From Neobacillus soli NBRC 102451 (GTDB taxonomy: Bacteria > Bacillota > Bacilli > Bacillales > Cytobacillaceae): 64,000 nucleotides of DNA. A program made the translations under genes and the position numbers. The stretch spans positions 62,001 to 126,000 of the forward strand of contig NZ_BCVI01000006.1 of the NCBI RefSeq assembly GCF_001591665.1, given 5' to 3'. Shown in pieces: positions 40,911-50,728 of this stretch. The number at the start of each line of letters is the position of its first letter. Position 1 is the stretch's first letter. The notes under the pieces were generated by a model. The model had not been told where the DNA came from and ran no database searches. It saw nothing but the letters and a program-made list of their open reading frames with translations.

Positions 40911-42626
40911 ATGAAGGTTGAAGAATATTTCATAAAGAAGGCCGTAGCTATTACATGGCCAGCAGGGATTGAAATGATAGTAATTGAAGCCGTTAAATCA
41001 AATTACCCATGGTTTGTATTAGTAAAAGGCGAAAAAGTTGTAGGTTGTATTAAACGTGATACGTTATTTAACAAAATAAAAAATATCGACTTTACTAAGC
41101 TTAATTCAATATCAATTGAAAGTATGTTAACAGAAGTTACCGTAATAACAGAGGTAAATCCAAATAAAATGATTTTTGAAGACAATAAAATTATTGTAAT
41201 TAAGGATAAAAACGGCCAAGTGAAAGGAGTTGTTGATTGGGGATTTGATAATAAAATACAAGAAATGCTTGATGAAGATAAATGGCTTGTCAAGGAGATG
41301 CAGACCGTTTTTGATGAATTTTATCAAAGTATTTTTGTTACTGATGAGAATGGAAAAGTGATCCGTGTTACATCTCAAAATGACCAACAATACCTGGGGG
41401 AAAATGTGTTTGAGCTAGAGCGGAAAAAAATTTTCTATCCTTCTATCACGGCAAAAGTACTTAAATCAGGAAAGCGTGAGACGGGATTACAATATACAAA
41501 TACAGGAGAGATTTTTCAAATTGAATCTATACCTGTAAAAAATGAATTTGGTGATGTAGTGCGGGTTGTGTCAATTACGAGGGATTCACCCGAATTGGAT
41601 CAACTTAAAAAAAGCATGGAAGAAACAAAGTCTTTACTACACAGTTACCAAAGAGAGATCGCTCATTTTAGACAAGAGAAATACGAAGATAAAACATTTA
41701 TTTTTAAAAGTAAAAAAATGGAGGACGTATTTGAGCTTATTAGATCAGTGGCTACAGTAGATACCTCTGTTCTTATTTTAGGAGAAACGGGGGTTGGAAA
41801 ACAAATGGTCGCAAACCAAATTCATTCCTTATCACATAGAAGTGACCATCCGTTTATCACAATAAACTGCGGAGCTATACCGGAAAATTTATTAGAGTCC
41901 GAGCTGTTTGGATATGAGGAAGGGGCTTTTTCAGGAACAAGAAAAGGCGGTAAACTGGGACTTTTTCAGATTGCTGACAAGGGAACTCTTTTTCTGGACG
42001 AAATAGGTGAAATGCCGCTCGCTTTGCAAGTAAAACTGTTACGGGTTTTACAGGAGAAGGTGATTATGAAGGTGGGTGGAACAAAAGAGCAAAAAATAGA
42101 TGTAAGGATTCTTTCTGCCACGAATAAGGACTTGAGTCATATGATAAAAAAGGGTACTTTTCGAGAAGATTTATACTATCGAATCAACGTTGTCCCTATC
42201 CATATTCCACCTTTGAGAGAGAGAAAAGAGGATATACAAGCTTTTGCCTATTACTTTCTAAGCAGATTTAATAAAAATTATCAAAAAAATGTTGAACTCT
42301 TACCAAAACAACTCGAACAAATATTAAGATATTCATGGCCTGGTAATGTAAGGGAACTTGAAAATGCGATCGAAAGAATTATTGTCTTAGAAAAACCTGT
42401 TTTCTTTGATGAGAATGATGCGAATTCTTCATATTTTGAAACTGAAACAATGGAAGAAGAACTGCCAAATTTATTAGATTTCATTGAAAAAGTCGAAAAG
42501 GAACTTATTTTAAAAACAATGAAAAAATGTTCAACGACACGGGAAATGGCAAAATGTCTAGGTGTGAATCAATCTACTATTGTAAGAAAATTACAAAAAT
42601 ACAGGATGCGGAACGACCTACACTAG
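40911..42626 (+). CDS. Sigma-54-dependent transcriptional activator with sensory N-terminus
   Basis: 571 residues. Residues 1-125 look like a CBS-pair-type sensor, 130-235 a PAS domain (FYQSIFVTDENGKVIRV), 255-490 the AAA+ domain, and 535-570 a Fis-type HTH (STTREMAKCLGVNQSTIVRKLQKY). Walker A is GETGVGKQ near 292, Walker B GTLFLDEIGE near 358. The sigma-54 contact loop, normally GAFTGA, is GAFSGT, an unusual change of the last residue. Arg fingers (REDLYYR) are present. It should activate the -24/-12 promoter at 42836 just downstream. GTG/TATAC half site near 42680. The N-terminal sensor probably detects the hydantoin-type substrate or its product. Confidence 0.92.
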   Translation: MKVEEYFIKKAVAITWPAGIEMIVIEAVKSNYPWFVLVKGEKVVGCIKRDTLFNKIKNIDFTKLNSISIESMLTEVTVITEVNPNKMIFEDNKIIVIKDKNGQVKGVVDWGFDNKIQEMLDEDKWLVKEMQTVFDEFYQSIFVTDENGKVIRVTSQNDQQYLGENVFELERKKIFYPSITAKVLKSGKRETGLQYTNTGEIFQIESIPVKNEFGDVVRVVSITRDSPELDQLKKSMEETKSLLHSYQREIAHFRQEKYEDKTFIFKSKKMEDVFELIRSVATVDTSVLILGETGVGKQMVANQIHSLSHRSDHPFITINCGAIPENLLESELFGYEEGAFSGTRKGGKLGLFQIADKGTLFLDEIGEMPLALQVKLLRVLQEKVIMKVGGTKEQKIDVRILSATNKDLSHMIKKGTFREDLYYRINVVPIHIPPLRERKEDIQAFAYYFLSRFNKNYQKNVELLPKQLEQILRYSWPGNVRELENAIERIIVLEKPVFFDENDANSSYFETETMEEELPNLLDFIEKVEKELILKTMKKCSTTREMAKCLGVNQSTIVRKLQKYRMRNDLH

Positions 42627-42731
42627 AGTGATGTTACGAGTTATTGGTTTATAACTCTTTTAAAAAATAAAATTAATGAGGTATACAGGTCGAAAAAATC
42701 TGGTTGCTCAATAAATCACGCCATTGTGGTG

Positions 42732-42778
42732 TGGCACGATGCAACTTTGCATCAACTTTGATGCGTGATGCCATCAAA
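42732..42778. promoter_or_regulatory. Putative upstream activator sites of the sigma-54 promoter
   Basis: Two dyads share GATG/CATC half sites: GATGCAA-CT-TTGCATC (42738-42753) is perfect, and TTTGATG-N8-CATCAAA (42757-42778) has perfect 7-bp arms. They lie 60-100 bp upstream of the -24 element, the usual position for sigma-54 activator binding. Confidence 0.6.
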
Positions 42779-42835
42779 TAAGTAATTTTTATTGAATATT
42801 CAGTCTAATAGTAAGCTTTTATCAGTTACTTATTT

Positions 42836-42851
42836 TGGCACGGTTTTTGCA
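42836..42851 (+). promoter_or_regulatory. Sigma-54 (SigL) promoter of the hydantoinase-like operon
   Basis: TGGCAC (42836-42841), 5-bp spacer GGTTT and TTGCA (42847-42851) exactly fit the TGGCAC-N5-TTGCA consensus. It lies about 100 bp before the hyuA-like gene and directly after the activator gene. Confidence 0.85.
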
Positions 42852-42948
42852 AGATAGATAATATAGAAAGAACTTTGTATTGTTATATGATAAATGATTC
42901 ATAAGAATTTTTAGCATGTAAAAATTACATGATGAGGTGTATGAGATA

Positions 42949-45033
42949 ATGGGTATTTCTGAAAAAGTACTTAAGACGGTACGTGTAGGAATTGATACTG
43001 GTGGAACGTTCACAGACTGTGTTTTTTGGCAGGACGGAAAGCAGCCAATTGTTGTTAAGATTCCTTCTACTCCATCAAATCCGGCAGAAGCTATTGTTAA
43101 TGGTCTTGAACGTCTATGTGAAATAGCAGAAATCTCGGTAAAAGAAGTAAACTTCCTTGTACATGGAACTACAGTTGCAACAAATGCAATGTTACAGGAA
43201 CAATGGGGAAAAGTAGGGCTTATCACAACCAAAGGTTTCCGAGATACATTGGAAATTGGTACACAGATGCGGCCTGAACTATATCAACTTCAGCAGCGAA
43301 AGTCGCCGCCAATCGTTCCTCGTCATCTTCGTATGGAAGTAACTGAGCGTATCAATCTTTTAGGACATGTAGTTGAAAAGATAGACAGGGATGAGGTCTA
43401 TAAGGTATTGAAGGAAATGACTTCTAATAAAATAGAAAGCCTTGCTATTTCATTTCTGTTCTCTTACGCGAATCAAGAACATGAAAAAATGGTGCGAGAA
43501 CTAGCTGCCGAGCTTGATCCAGACCTTTATGTTTGTATTTCTTCAGAAGTCAGTCCTGAATTTCGCGAGTATCCCCGGACTTCAACAACCGTGATAAATG
43601 GTGCGTTGGCACCAGTGGTACGCCGCTATATTCGCTATTTGCGCCAAGAACTAAATTCAAGAGGTATTGGGGAACAAATATTAAATATCATGCAATCAAA
43701 TGGAGGCATTGTGTCAGGAAAGGAGGCAGAAGTTTCCTCCCATAACCTAATTCTTTCTGGACCAGCTGGTGGAACAGTAGCTGCTGCTGAAATTGCTGGG
43801 AAGACAAATTACTTGAATGCCCTTACATTTGATATGGGAGGTACTAGTTCGGACATTGGGCTAATTATTGACGGTAAACCACAGCTGATCCAAGGAACCA
43901 CAGTAAATAATATCTATCCATTACAAGTTCCGACAATTGACATCCACACAATTGGGGCAGGTGGAGGAAGCATCGCATGGAAAGATCATGGGGGTGTAAT
44001 GAAAGTTGGTCCTAAGAGTGCCGGCGCCGTTCCAGGTCCTGCTTGTTACGGAAAAGGCGGATTAGAGCCTACGGTGACAGATGCAAATCTCTTTCTTGGA
44101 CGTCTTGATCCAGACCATTATCTTGACGGAGATTTTAAAATCTATCCTGAAAATTCATATAGGGCATTAGAAAAACTTGCTACGGAAATGGATCTAGAAG
44201 TTGAACGAGTTGCATCTGGGATCTTAGAAGTCGCCAACGCTAATATGGCTGGAGCGCTTCGTGTAGTATCCAGTCGTCGCGGTTATGACCCGCGGGATTT
44301 TGCCCTTATCGCCTTTGGGGGTGCTGGCCCATTGCATGCAACGGCACTAGCAAGGGAACTTGGAATTAAAATTGTCATTATACCGTCTTCACCAGGTGTA
44401 CTATGTGCACAAGGCTTGCTTCAGAGTGACGTTCGCCATGATTTTACACATACAGAAGTTGTTGTACTTGAGTTTGCTGACGCAAACAACTTAGAGAAGA
44501 GCTTTCTAGAATTAGAGAATCGGGGTGTCAAACTTCTTTATGATGAGAGTGTAGTTCCAGAACGGATAAGTTTGAAACGTTCTCTCGATCTCCGGTACAA
44601 AGGTCAAGAATATTACTTGAACGTTCAGGTTGAAGGAAATATTTCATCTGATTTGCTCAAAGAAGCTGCCGACCGCTTCCATATTGTTCATAAGAATACC
44701 TATGGACATTTTGCATCAGATGAACCAGTAGAAATTGTTAATTTACGATTAACGGCTATTGGAAAAATTGAACGGTTAGAATCCACACCTGTTTATACTT
44801 CGGATCTATGCTTAAATACTTGTTATCCACTGAAGCATCGCTCTGTGTACTTTAGTGGTAATGGATGGATGAATACGCCAATTTACCGTCGAAATGATAT
44901 CCAAATAGGCACAAAAATTGAAGGACCTGCTATCATTGTTCAAATGGATTCGACTGTAATTATAGAACCAACGCAAAAAGCTAGTACAGATGAGCGCGGG
45001 AATTTAATTATTTCAATGGAGGGAATAGAATGA
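42949..45033 (+). CDS. hyuA: Hydantoinase/oxoprolinase family protein, subunit A
   Basis: 694 residues, normal for HyuA/N-methylhydantoinase A. ATP-binding start GIDTGGTFTDC near 15-25, the AGGTVAAAE block near 275, the DMGGTSSDIGLI block near 290 and HTIGAGGGSIAW near 330 are all present. With HyuB it forms an ATP-dependent hydrolase of cyclic amides (hydantoins, 5-oxoproline) or, in relatives, an acetone/acetophenone carboxylase-like enzyme. ATG 42949 follows GATGAGGTG; the GTG at 42937 is inside that site. First gene of the sigma-54 operon; its TGA overlaps hyuB (4 bp). Confidence 0.9.
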   Translation: MGISEKVLKTVRVGIDTGGTFTDCVFWQDGKQPIVVKIPSTPSNPAEAIVNGLERLCEIAEISVKEVNFLVHGTTVATNAMLQEQWGKVGLITTKGFRDTLEIGTQMRPELYQLQQRKSPPIVPRHLRMEVTERINLLGHVVEKIDRDEVYKVLKEMTSNKIESLAISFLFSYANQEHEKMVRELAAELDPDLYVCISSEVSPEFREYPRTSTTVINGALAPVVRRYIRYLRQELNSRGIGEQILNIMQSNGGIVSGKEAEVSSHNLILSGPAGGTVAAAEIAGKTNYLNALTFDMGGTSSDIGLIIDGKPQLIQGTTVNNIYPLQVPTIDIHTIGAGGGSIAWKDHGGVMKVGPKSAGAVPGPACYGKGGLEPTVTDANLFLGRLDPDHYLDGDFKIYPENSYRALEKLATEMDLEVERVASGILEVANANMAGALRVVSSRRGYDPRDFALIAFGGAGPLHATALARELGIKIVIIPSSPGVLCAQGLLQSDVRHDFTHTEVVVLEFADANNLEKSFLELENRGVKLLYDESVVPERISLKRSLDLRYKGQEYYLNVQVEGNISSDLLKEAADRFHIVHKNTYGHFASDEPVEIVNLRLTAIGKIERLESTPVYTSDLCLNTCYPLKHRSVYFSGNGWMNTPIYRRNDIQIGTKIEGPAIIVQMDSTVIIEPTQKASTDERGNLIISMEGIE

Positions 45034-46742
45034 TAGAACAATCTCAAAGTTCGCCTAGTGCACCTTCAATTGAGTTGGAAATTGATGCTATTACATTAGA
45101 GGTTGTTTATAGCAGCCTACTTGCTGCGGCTAAAGAGATGAGTAGTGTTCTGGGCAGGAGTGCATATTCTCCAATTATACGCGAGATGATTGACTACTCC
45201 TGTGGACTCTTTGATTCGAAAGGGAACCTTATTGCTCAGGCAGAAAATATTCCTGCTCATTTAGGCTCAATGGGGACAGCGCTTAGGGATCTATTCAATG
45301 ACTTTCCTTCTGATCGGTTTCAACCTGGTGATGCATTCCTGGTTAATGACCCATACCGGGGCGGACAACATACCCCTGACCTTCATGTGTTTACTCCAGC
45401 TTTCTATGAAGGGCAATTAATCGGAATTTGTGGAACCATTGCCCACCATGCTGATATGGGTGGTAAAAACCCTGGCACCGAGGGATTTGACAACCGATCC
45501 ATTTTCGAAGAGGGTCTTCGAATTCCTCCTGTAAAGTTGGCTTCCGGAGGACAAATAAATGAGGCGGTTACAACGATAATTGCAGGGAATGTCCGTGAGC
45601 CTAAGGCAACTATGGGAGATCTCCGTGCACAAATTGCTGCTTGCAGATACGGTGAGGGCAGGCTTAAGGAATTTGCAGGCCGCTACGGAAAGGATATTTT
45701 AACGGAAGTGATGAAACGGTCAATGGATTATTCAGAAAAACGGATGCGAATAGAATTATCAAAGATGAAGGATGCAGAGTCGACTGCAAGCGGATGGCTC
45801 GATGATGACGGTGTTGGTGATGATCCAGTCGAAATACGTGTAAAGGTGGTTAAAAGAGGACAGGAAATTGTGGTTGACTTCACAGGCTCTAGTCCGCAAA
45901 TGACTGGAGGTATGAATGTTCCCCCGGCTGCAGCAACTTCTGCAGTCCTATATGCCATAAAGTGTGTAGTAGATCCTAGTACACCGCAAAATCAGGGCTG
46001 CTTTCGCCCTATTAACGTGATCCTTCCGGAAGGGAGTCTCGTGAATCCGCACTTTCCAGCGGCAGTAAGTCTACGTCATCTTGCGGTGCAACGAATCGCT
46101 GATACAATTTTACGGGCCCTTTCTGATCTTTATCCCGAGCGTACAGCTGCTGGAACTTTTGTTGGGTTTTCTAGTCTGGCAATAGATAGTTGGCATCCGG
46201 TTCATGCTTATCCAAGGGTTATTCAAGACGATCTTGGCGGAGGAATGGGCGCTCATCCAAATGGCGACGGAATTGATGCTGTTGATACCCATTGTGGAAA
46301 CGTTGCCATTTTGCCTGCTGAAGTTTGTGAGCTGTCATACCAAGTCCGTGTCCTTTTAACTGAGCTCATTCCGGATTCAGGAGGTCCAGGTAAATGGCGC
46401 GGAGGACTCGGTATTCGAAGAGAATATGAAATACTCCAACAGCCACATCAGGGATTAGTTTATACGGAACAGTCAAAATCAGCGTTTTCACCATGGGGTC
46501 TAGAAGGTGGAGGAAAAGGAACACCTGCCAAAATTAGATTAGTAAGGAAGGATGGACAGGAAGTGGAAATGGGGAAAGGATATTTCCAAGCTCTCCCAGG
46601 TGACCGTATCATTATTGAAACATCCGGTGGTGGAGGATATGGTGATCCTAAGCATCGTGACCTCGAACGAGTTTTGCAAGATGTTCGAGAAGAAAAGGTA
46701 GGTAGGGAAGCGGCAGAGAGAATATATGGTGTAACCATTTAA
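45030..46742 (+). CDS. hyuB: Hydantoinase/oxoprolinase family protein, subunit B
   Basis: 570 residues, typical of HyuB. Blocks seen: VYSSLLAAAKEMSSVLGRSAYSPIIREMIDYSC near the N-terminus, VNDPYRGGQHTPDLHVFTP near 105-123, HHADMGGKNPGT near 138, and GGGGYGDPKHRDLERV near the C-terminus. It is the partner of the preceding subunit, with start and stop overlapping as ATGA, so stoichiometric translation is likely. Confidence 0.9.
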   Translation: MIEQSQSSPSAPSIELEIDAITLEVVYSSLLAAAKEMSSVLGRSAYSPIIREMIDYSCGLFDSKGNLIAQAENIPAHLGSMGTALRDLFNDFPSDRFQPGDAFLVNDPYRGGQHTPDLHVFTPAFYEGQLIGICGTIAHHADMGGKNPGTEGFDNRSIFEEGLRIPPVKLASGGQINEAVTTIIAGNVREPKATMGDLRAQIAACRYGEGRLKEFAGRYGKDILTEVMKRSMDYSEKRMRIELSKMKDAESTASGWLDDDGVGDDPVEIRVKVVKRGQEIVVDFTGSSPQMTGGMNVPPAAATSAVLYAIKCVVDPSTPQNQGCFRPINVILPEGSLVNPHFPAAVSLRHLAVQRIADTILRALSDLYPERTAAGTFVGFSSLAIDSWHPVHAYPRVIQDDLGGGMGAHPNGDGIDAVDTHCGNVAILPAEVCELSYQVRVLLTELIPDSGGPGKWRGGLGIRREYEILQQPHQGLVYTEQSKSAFSPWGLEGGGKGTPAKIRLVRKDGQEVEMGKGYFQALPGDRIIIETSGGGGYGDPKHRDLERVLQDVREEKVGREAAERIYGVTI

Positions 46743-46856
46743 CTAGTATTATTGGATAATTAAGCAATCAACCTAGATCCGAAATCCAAGTTTCTTGTCT
46801 CTATTTTCAAACAAAACATTCACTTAAAAACGATTGGTTGGAGGGAGTTTTGAGTA

Positions 46857-48254
46857 ATGGGGAGTATGTCGAAGACGGAACAAAATGTGAATTCAGTCGA
46901 GGAATTTGGATATAAGCAGGAGTTAAAACGCTCTCTTACATTCGGTGATTTATTTGTTTACGGGTTATCTTTAATGGTACCAATTGCTCCATTTGGTATT
47001 TACGGGTATGTAGCAGAGGCATCAAATGGTATGGTTGCGCTTGCCTACTTAATTGGTATGGTTGGGATGATTTTTACGGCCCTTAGTTATGCCCGTATGT
47101 CAGAGGCGTTTCCAATTGCAGGATCTGTTTATTCTTATGCGCAGCGTGGGATAAACGAGCATGTTGGGTTTATGGCTGGGTGGATATTGCTGCTTGATTA
47201 CATTTTTGTTCCTACCTTAATTTATTTAGTTGCGGTCGCGGGTTTAAAGGGAATATTACCAGGGGTTCCGTCTATTGTTTGGTTAATTCTTTTTATTGGT
47301 ATTAATACGCTTCTTAATATAGTGGGGGTAAAGGTTACAGCTACAGCGATTAAAATCATTACCTATCTAATCCTTGCCGTGCTAGCTTTGTATTTAATTG
47401 TTGGCATAATCGCCATTGTGAATGGGGTGAATGGTGCTGAATTTTCATTTAAACCACTATTTGATACGGATCATTTTAGTTTAGGAGTGGTTATGGGGGC
47501 CGTTTCTATCGCTGTACTTAGTTTTCTGGGATTCGATGCTGTTTCTACTCTTGCTGAGGAGGCAGAAGGAGAAAGAAAAGCAGTCGGAAAGGCAATCATT
47601 TTTTCTTTAATTGCAGTAGGACTGCTTTTCATCGTGCAAACATGGGTATCAGCATTAATTCATCCGGACTATAGTAACTTTAGTAATTTAGATACTGCCT
47701 TTTACGAAATAGCTGAGATTGCTGGAGGTCCTTGGTTAAAATGGATTACCGGCATATCTATGGCAATTGCCTTTGGAATTGCTGATGCATTGGTATTCCA
47801 AGCTGCCATCTCCCGTCTTTTATTCAGTATGGCCAGGGATAAGAAATTACCTGCCTTTCTTGCAAAAGTACATCCAAAATATAAAACACCTTATACGAGT
47901 ACCATCCTTGTTGCTATTCTTTCCTTTGTAGTAGCAACACTGTTTTCATCTCGTTTAGGCACCTTGACCACACTAGTAAACTTTGGGGCATTAACAGGAT
48001 TTATATTATTGCATATTTCTGTTATTAACTTTTTTATTCGAAAAAGAAAGAGCAATGATTACTTAAACCACCTCATTTTCCCAATTGCCGGATTATTAAT
48101 CATTGGTTATGTATGGTATAGTTTGGAATCTATCGCGAAGGTATTTGGGGTAATTTGGATTATTATAGGCCTTGCCTATATGATTTGTATAAATGTAAAA
48201 AATAAAAAATCTATTTCTAATCAAATTAGTGATAGTCATGACTCGAAATTATAG
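46857..48254 (+). CDS. APC-family amino acid permease
   Basis: 465 residues with 12 membrane helices. LTFGDLFVYGLSLMVPIAPFGIYGYV near 30-55 and SFLGFDAVSTLAEEAEG near 222-238 (helix 6) match amino acid permeases of the APC superfamily. Short hydrophilic termini. GGAGGGAG precedes ATG 46857. It is the probable importer of the compound handled by HyuAB or of the product amino acid. Fourth cistron layout follows hyuB by 115 bp with no terminator. Confidence 0.9.
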   Translation: MGSMSKTEQNVNSVEEFGYKQELKRSLTFGDLFVYGLSLMVPIAPFGIYGYVAEASNGMVALAYLIGMVGMIFTALSYARMSEAFPIAGSVYSYAQRGINEHVGFMAGWILLLDYIFVPTLIYLVAVAGLKGILPGVPSIVWLILFIGINTLLNIVGVKVTATAIKIITYLILAVLALYLIVGIIAIVNGVNGAEFSFKPLFDTDHFSLGVVMGAVSIAVLSFLGFDAVSTLAEEAEGERKAVGKAIIFSLIAVGLLFIVQTWVSALIHPDYSNFSNLDTAFYEIAEIAGGPWLKWITGISMAIAFGIADALVFQAAISRLLFSMARDKKLPAFLAKVHPKYKTPYTSTILVAILSFVVATLFSSRLGTLTTLVNFGALTGFILLHISVINFFIRKRKSNDYLNHLIFPIAGLLIIGYVWYSLESIAKVFGVIWIIIGLAYMICINVKNKKSISNQISDSHDSKL

Positions 48255-48286
48255 CCATATTTAGTAGGAAATAGGAGGGATTTAGA

Positions 48287-49450
48287 GTGGATAAAGTTGT
48301 TGTATTAGGTGGAACAGGGACCATTGGTCGAGTGATTGTAAGAGATTTAGTAGAAAGTGGGATAAATGTTATTGCTGCAGATTTAGATTATAAAAAATTA
48401 GAAGAATTAATGATATGGACAAATAATAAAATAGAAATTGTTTCGTTGAATATTAAAGATGAAGTAAAAATAAAAGAAGTTCTTCGCCGAGGAAAGGTCT
48501 GTATAAATGCTACAAACTATATTTTTAACATTGATGTGATGAAAGCAGCTGCATCCGTAGGTATTAGCGTCCTTGATTTAGGTGGACTTTTTAAACTCAC
48601 AAATAGACAGTTGGAACTTGATCAAGAAATGAAAGAGGCAAATATTTTGTCGATTGTTGGCATGGGGTCCGATCCCGGTACTTCTAATATTTTTAGCCGC
48701 TACGGAGTTGAAATGCTTGATTCTGCCGAAGAGATTCATATTCGCTATGGATCGACATCATCCGGAGTTACTTTTCCTTTTGCGGTTGATACGATTATTG
48801 ACGAAGCAATAAAAAACGCTTTGGTTGTAAAAGATGGAATACTTCTTGAAATTCCTCCGCTAGCGGAGGAAGAATTTACCGTTTTTCATGAAGACATTGG
48901 TATTCAAAAAACGTACTCCATCATCCATTCAGAATTAGCCACTTTGCCAACTAGTTTTCCGGAGGTTCATAATATAACCTATAAAGACTCTTGGGATCCC
49001 GCTACCATTGAAAAAATTAAAACGTTGCATTCTTTAGGGTTATTAGAATCAGAACCTGTAGTGATTGGTGGGAATAGTGTTTTCCCAAGACGACAAACGG
49101 TTTCCTTGCTGCAAACAGTGTTAGCTGCTAAAGAAGAGCCTATATGGGGCAAAGATGCTTTATTAGTTGAAGTTAAAGGAATGAAAAACGGTAACAAGGT
49201 AACTGTAAAATTAGAATTAGTAACGGATTATCAACCAAATTGGCAGGTTAGCGCTACTCAATATGCAACAGCCATTCCTGCTTCTATTGTGGCCCAAATG
49301 ATTCTTAATGGCGATGTAATAGAAAAGGGGGTTAAACCTCCGGAGCAATGTATTGATCCAAGAAAATTTTTATCCTATCTCAATCAAAAGAATGTAAATT
49401 TGAACATTACTTATAGTGAGACTAAAAAAAATATTGCGATTTATGCCTAG
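48287..49450 (+). CDS. Saccharopine dehydrogenase-like NAD(P) oxidoreductase
   Basis: 387 residues. Rossmann motif VVVLGGTGTIGRVIVRDL near 4-21, conserved INATNYIFNIDVMKAA near 76-91 and GSDPGTSNIFSRYGVE near 131-146, and the SDH-type C-terminal sequence. Related enzymes reduce or oxidise amino-acid-type secondary amines such as saccharopine. GTG start after AGGAGGG. It ends the operon before a bidirectional terminator, 32 bp after the permease. The reaction is inferred only from fold. Confidence 0.85.
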   Translation: MDKVVVLGGTGTIGRVIVRDLVESGINVIAADLDYKKLEELMIWTNNKIEIVSLNIKDEVKIKEVLRRGKVCINATNYIFNIDVMKAAASVGISVLDLGGLFKLTNRQLELDQEMKEANILSIVGMGSDPGTSNIFSRYGVEMLDSAEEIHIRYGSTSSGVTFPFAVDTIIDEAIKNALVVKDGILLEIPPLAEEEFTVFHEDIGIQKTYSIIHSELATLPTSFPEVHNITYKDSWDPATIEKIKTLHSLGLLESEPVVIGGNSVFPRRQTVSLLQTVLAAKEEPIWGKDALLVEVKGMKNGNKVTVKLELVTDYQPNWQVSATQYATAIPASIVAQMILNGDVIEKGVKPPEQCIDPRKFLSYLNQKNVNLNITYSETKKNIAIYA

Positions 49451-49488
49451 GATTCATTTAGGTTAGAGTTAGTGTCATAAAAAAAACC

Positions 49489-49529
49489 AAAAAAGCTGCC
49501 TAGTGACATTGGAGATAGGCAGCTTTTTT
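49489..49529. terminator. Bidirectional terminator between the hyu operon and dapA
   Basis: AAAAGCTGCCTA pairs with TAGGCAGCTTTTTT around GTGACATTGGAGA; both genes converge here. Confidence 0.8.
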
Positions 49530-49539
49530 GTGGTTGTTT

Positions 49540-50424
49540 TTATCTTTGAATGACACTAACTGGTAGAATTCTTTTCAGTGCTAATTCTTGGTCATTGTTT
49601 AATGGAACTAACGGTAAGCGAACGCCGCCAACACTAATGCCGATCATGTTTAATGCTGCTTTAACCGGTGTTGGGTTCGGTTGAGCAAATAATACTTTCA
49701 TTGTTGGAAGTAGTTTTCGATGGGCTGCAGCGGCCTCCTTAAGATGACCATTTTTAAAGCTATTGACCATTTCCTGCATTTCGTTGCCGATGATATGGGA
49801 AGCAACGGAAATGACTCCGGCACCGCCAATGGCTAAAACCGGTAAGGTTAAGCCGTCGTCACCGCTGTACAACGTAAAATCTTCAGCAGTTTGGCTAATA
49901 ATTTCCGCCATGGCATCTAAGTTGCCGCTTGCTTCTTTGATGGTGACAATATTGTCAATTTTTGAAAGACGAACAATAGTGTCAACAGTCATGTTGATTA
50001 CACTGCGTCCAGGGATATTATAAAGCATCACAGGCAAGGAGGTTGACTCGGCGATTGCTTTAAAGTGTTGAAATAATCCTTCTTGTGACGGCTTGTTATA
50101 GTAAGGAACAACAAGCATAATTCCATCAACGCCTGTTTCCTCGGCAAGTCTAGTTAAGCTAATCGAAGCCCTAGTATTATTGGAACCCGTTCCCGCAATG
50201 ACCGGTACTCTGCCATTCACTATTTCAACCACAAATTTAAATAAAGCGACTTTTTCCTCGGTTGTTAAGGTAGGGGACTCACCGGTTGTCCCTGCAACAA
50301 CTAATCCATCAGTTCCATTTGTGATTAAATGATTGACTAAATTTTTTGTTGCGTTAAAATCAACTTCACCATTTTGATCAAATGGGGTCACCATTGCCGT
50401 TAATACTTGGCCAAAATTCATCAT
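49540..50424 (-). CDS. dapA: 4-hydroxy-tetrahydrodipicolinate synthase
   Basis: 294 residues, catalyses pyruvate plus aspartate semialdehyde condensation in lysine and diaminopimelate synthesis. Catalytic Lys163 (TIKEASG), Tyr135 in LYNIPGR, and the pyruvate-binding GTTGES (45-50) are intact. GAYYNKP-type block VPYYNKPSQEG near 107. Start taken at ATG 50424 with AAGGGTGAG upstream; GTG 50430 overlaps that site. It is expressed leftward from a lysine riboswitch leader. In Bacillus dapA usually sits with asd/dapG; here it is separate. Confidence 0.95.
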   Translation of the reverse strand: MMNFGQVLTAMVTPFDQNGEVDFNATKNLVNHLITNGTDGLVVAGTTGESPTLTTEEKVALFKFVVEIVNGRVPVIAGTGSNNTRASISLTRLAEETGVDGIMLVVPYYNKPSQEGLFQHFKAIAESTSLPVMLYNIPGRSVINMTVDTIVRLSKIDNIVTIKEASGNLDAMAEIISQTAEDFTLYSGDDGLTLPVLAIGGAGVISVASHIIGNEMQEMVNSFKNGHLKEAAAAHRKLLPTMKVLFAQPNPTPVKAALNMIGISVGGVRLPLVPLNNDQELALKRILPVSVIQR

Positions 50425-50482
50425 TCTCACCCTTTTTCATTTTTTTAGAATTTAGAGGGGGCAGAGACCAATCTAAAAATCA

Positions 50483-50520
50483 ACGCAAAAAAGCAGCAAC
50501 GAGGGTTCGCTGCTGCTGTA
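50483..50520 (-). terminator. Intrinsic terminator of the dapA riboswitch
   Basis: CAGCAGCAGCGAA pairs with TTGCTGCTTTTTT, with a CCCTCG loop on the minus strand. It lies between the aptamer and dapA, as the expression platform that stops transcription when lysine is bound. Confidence 0.8.
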
Positions 50521-50548
50521 GAAACATCATAAAAACAAGTTCCTATGC

Positions 50549-50728
50549 GTGAGATAGCCCTCCATATAGTTTCCTATATGACAATTCTGTGCTTATTCAA
50601 CAGCAGAACCAGCTTCAAGACGAATGAGTTTCTATGAAGCTTCGGCAAATTCCCCTTTTCACAATCATCACCGGATCTCATTATCCTCAAATTGTGTACT
50701 CTTGGTTTTTGCGCCTCTATCCTCACTT
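50549..50728 (-). promoter_or_regulatory. Lysine riboswitch (L box) upstream of dapA
   Basis: Read on the minus strand: GAGGATAGAGGCGCAA, CCAAGAGTA, AAGGGGAATTTGCCGAA, CTGGTT..., AATTGTCA and GGAGGGCTATCTC follow the L-box consensus in order. The P1 helix is GAGGATAG/CTATCTC. An intrinsic terminator follows, so lysine should reduce dapA transcription. Confidence 0.92.
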
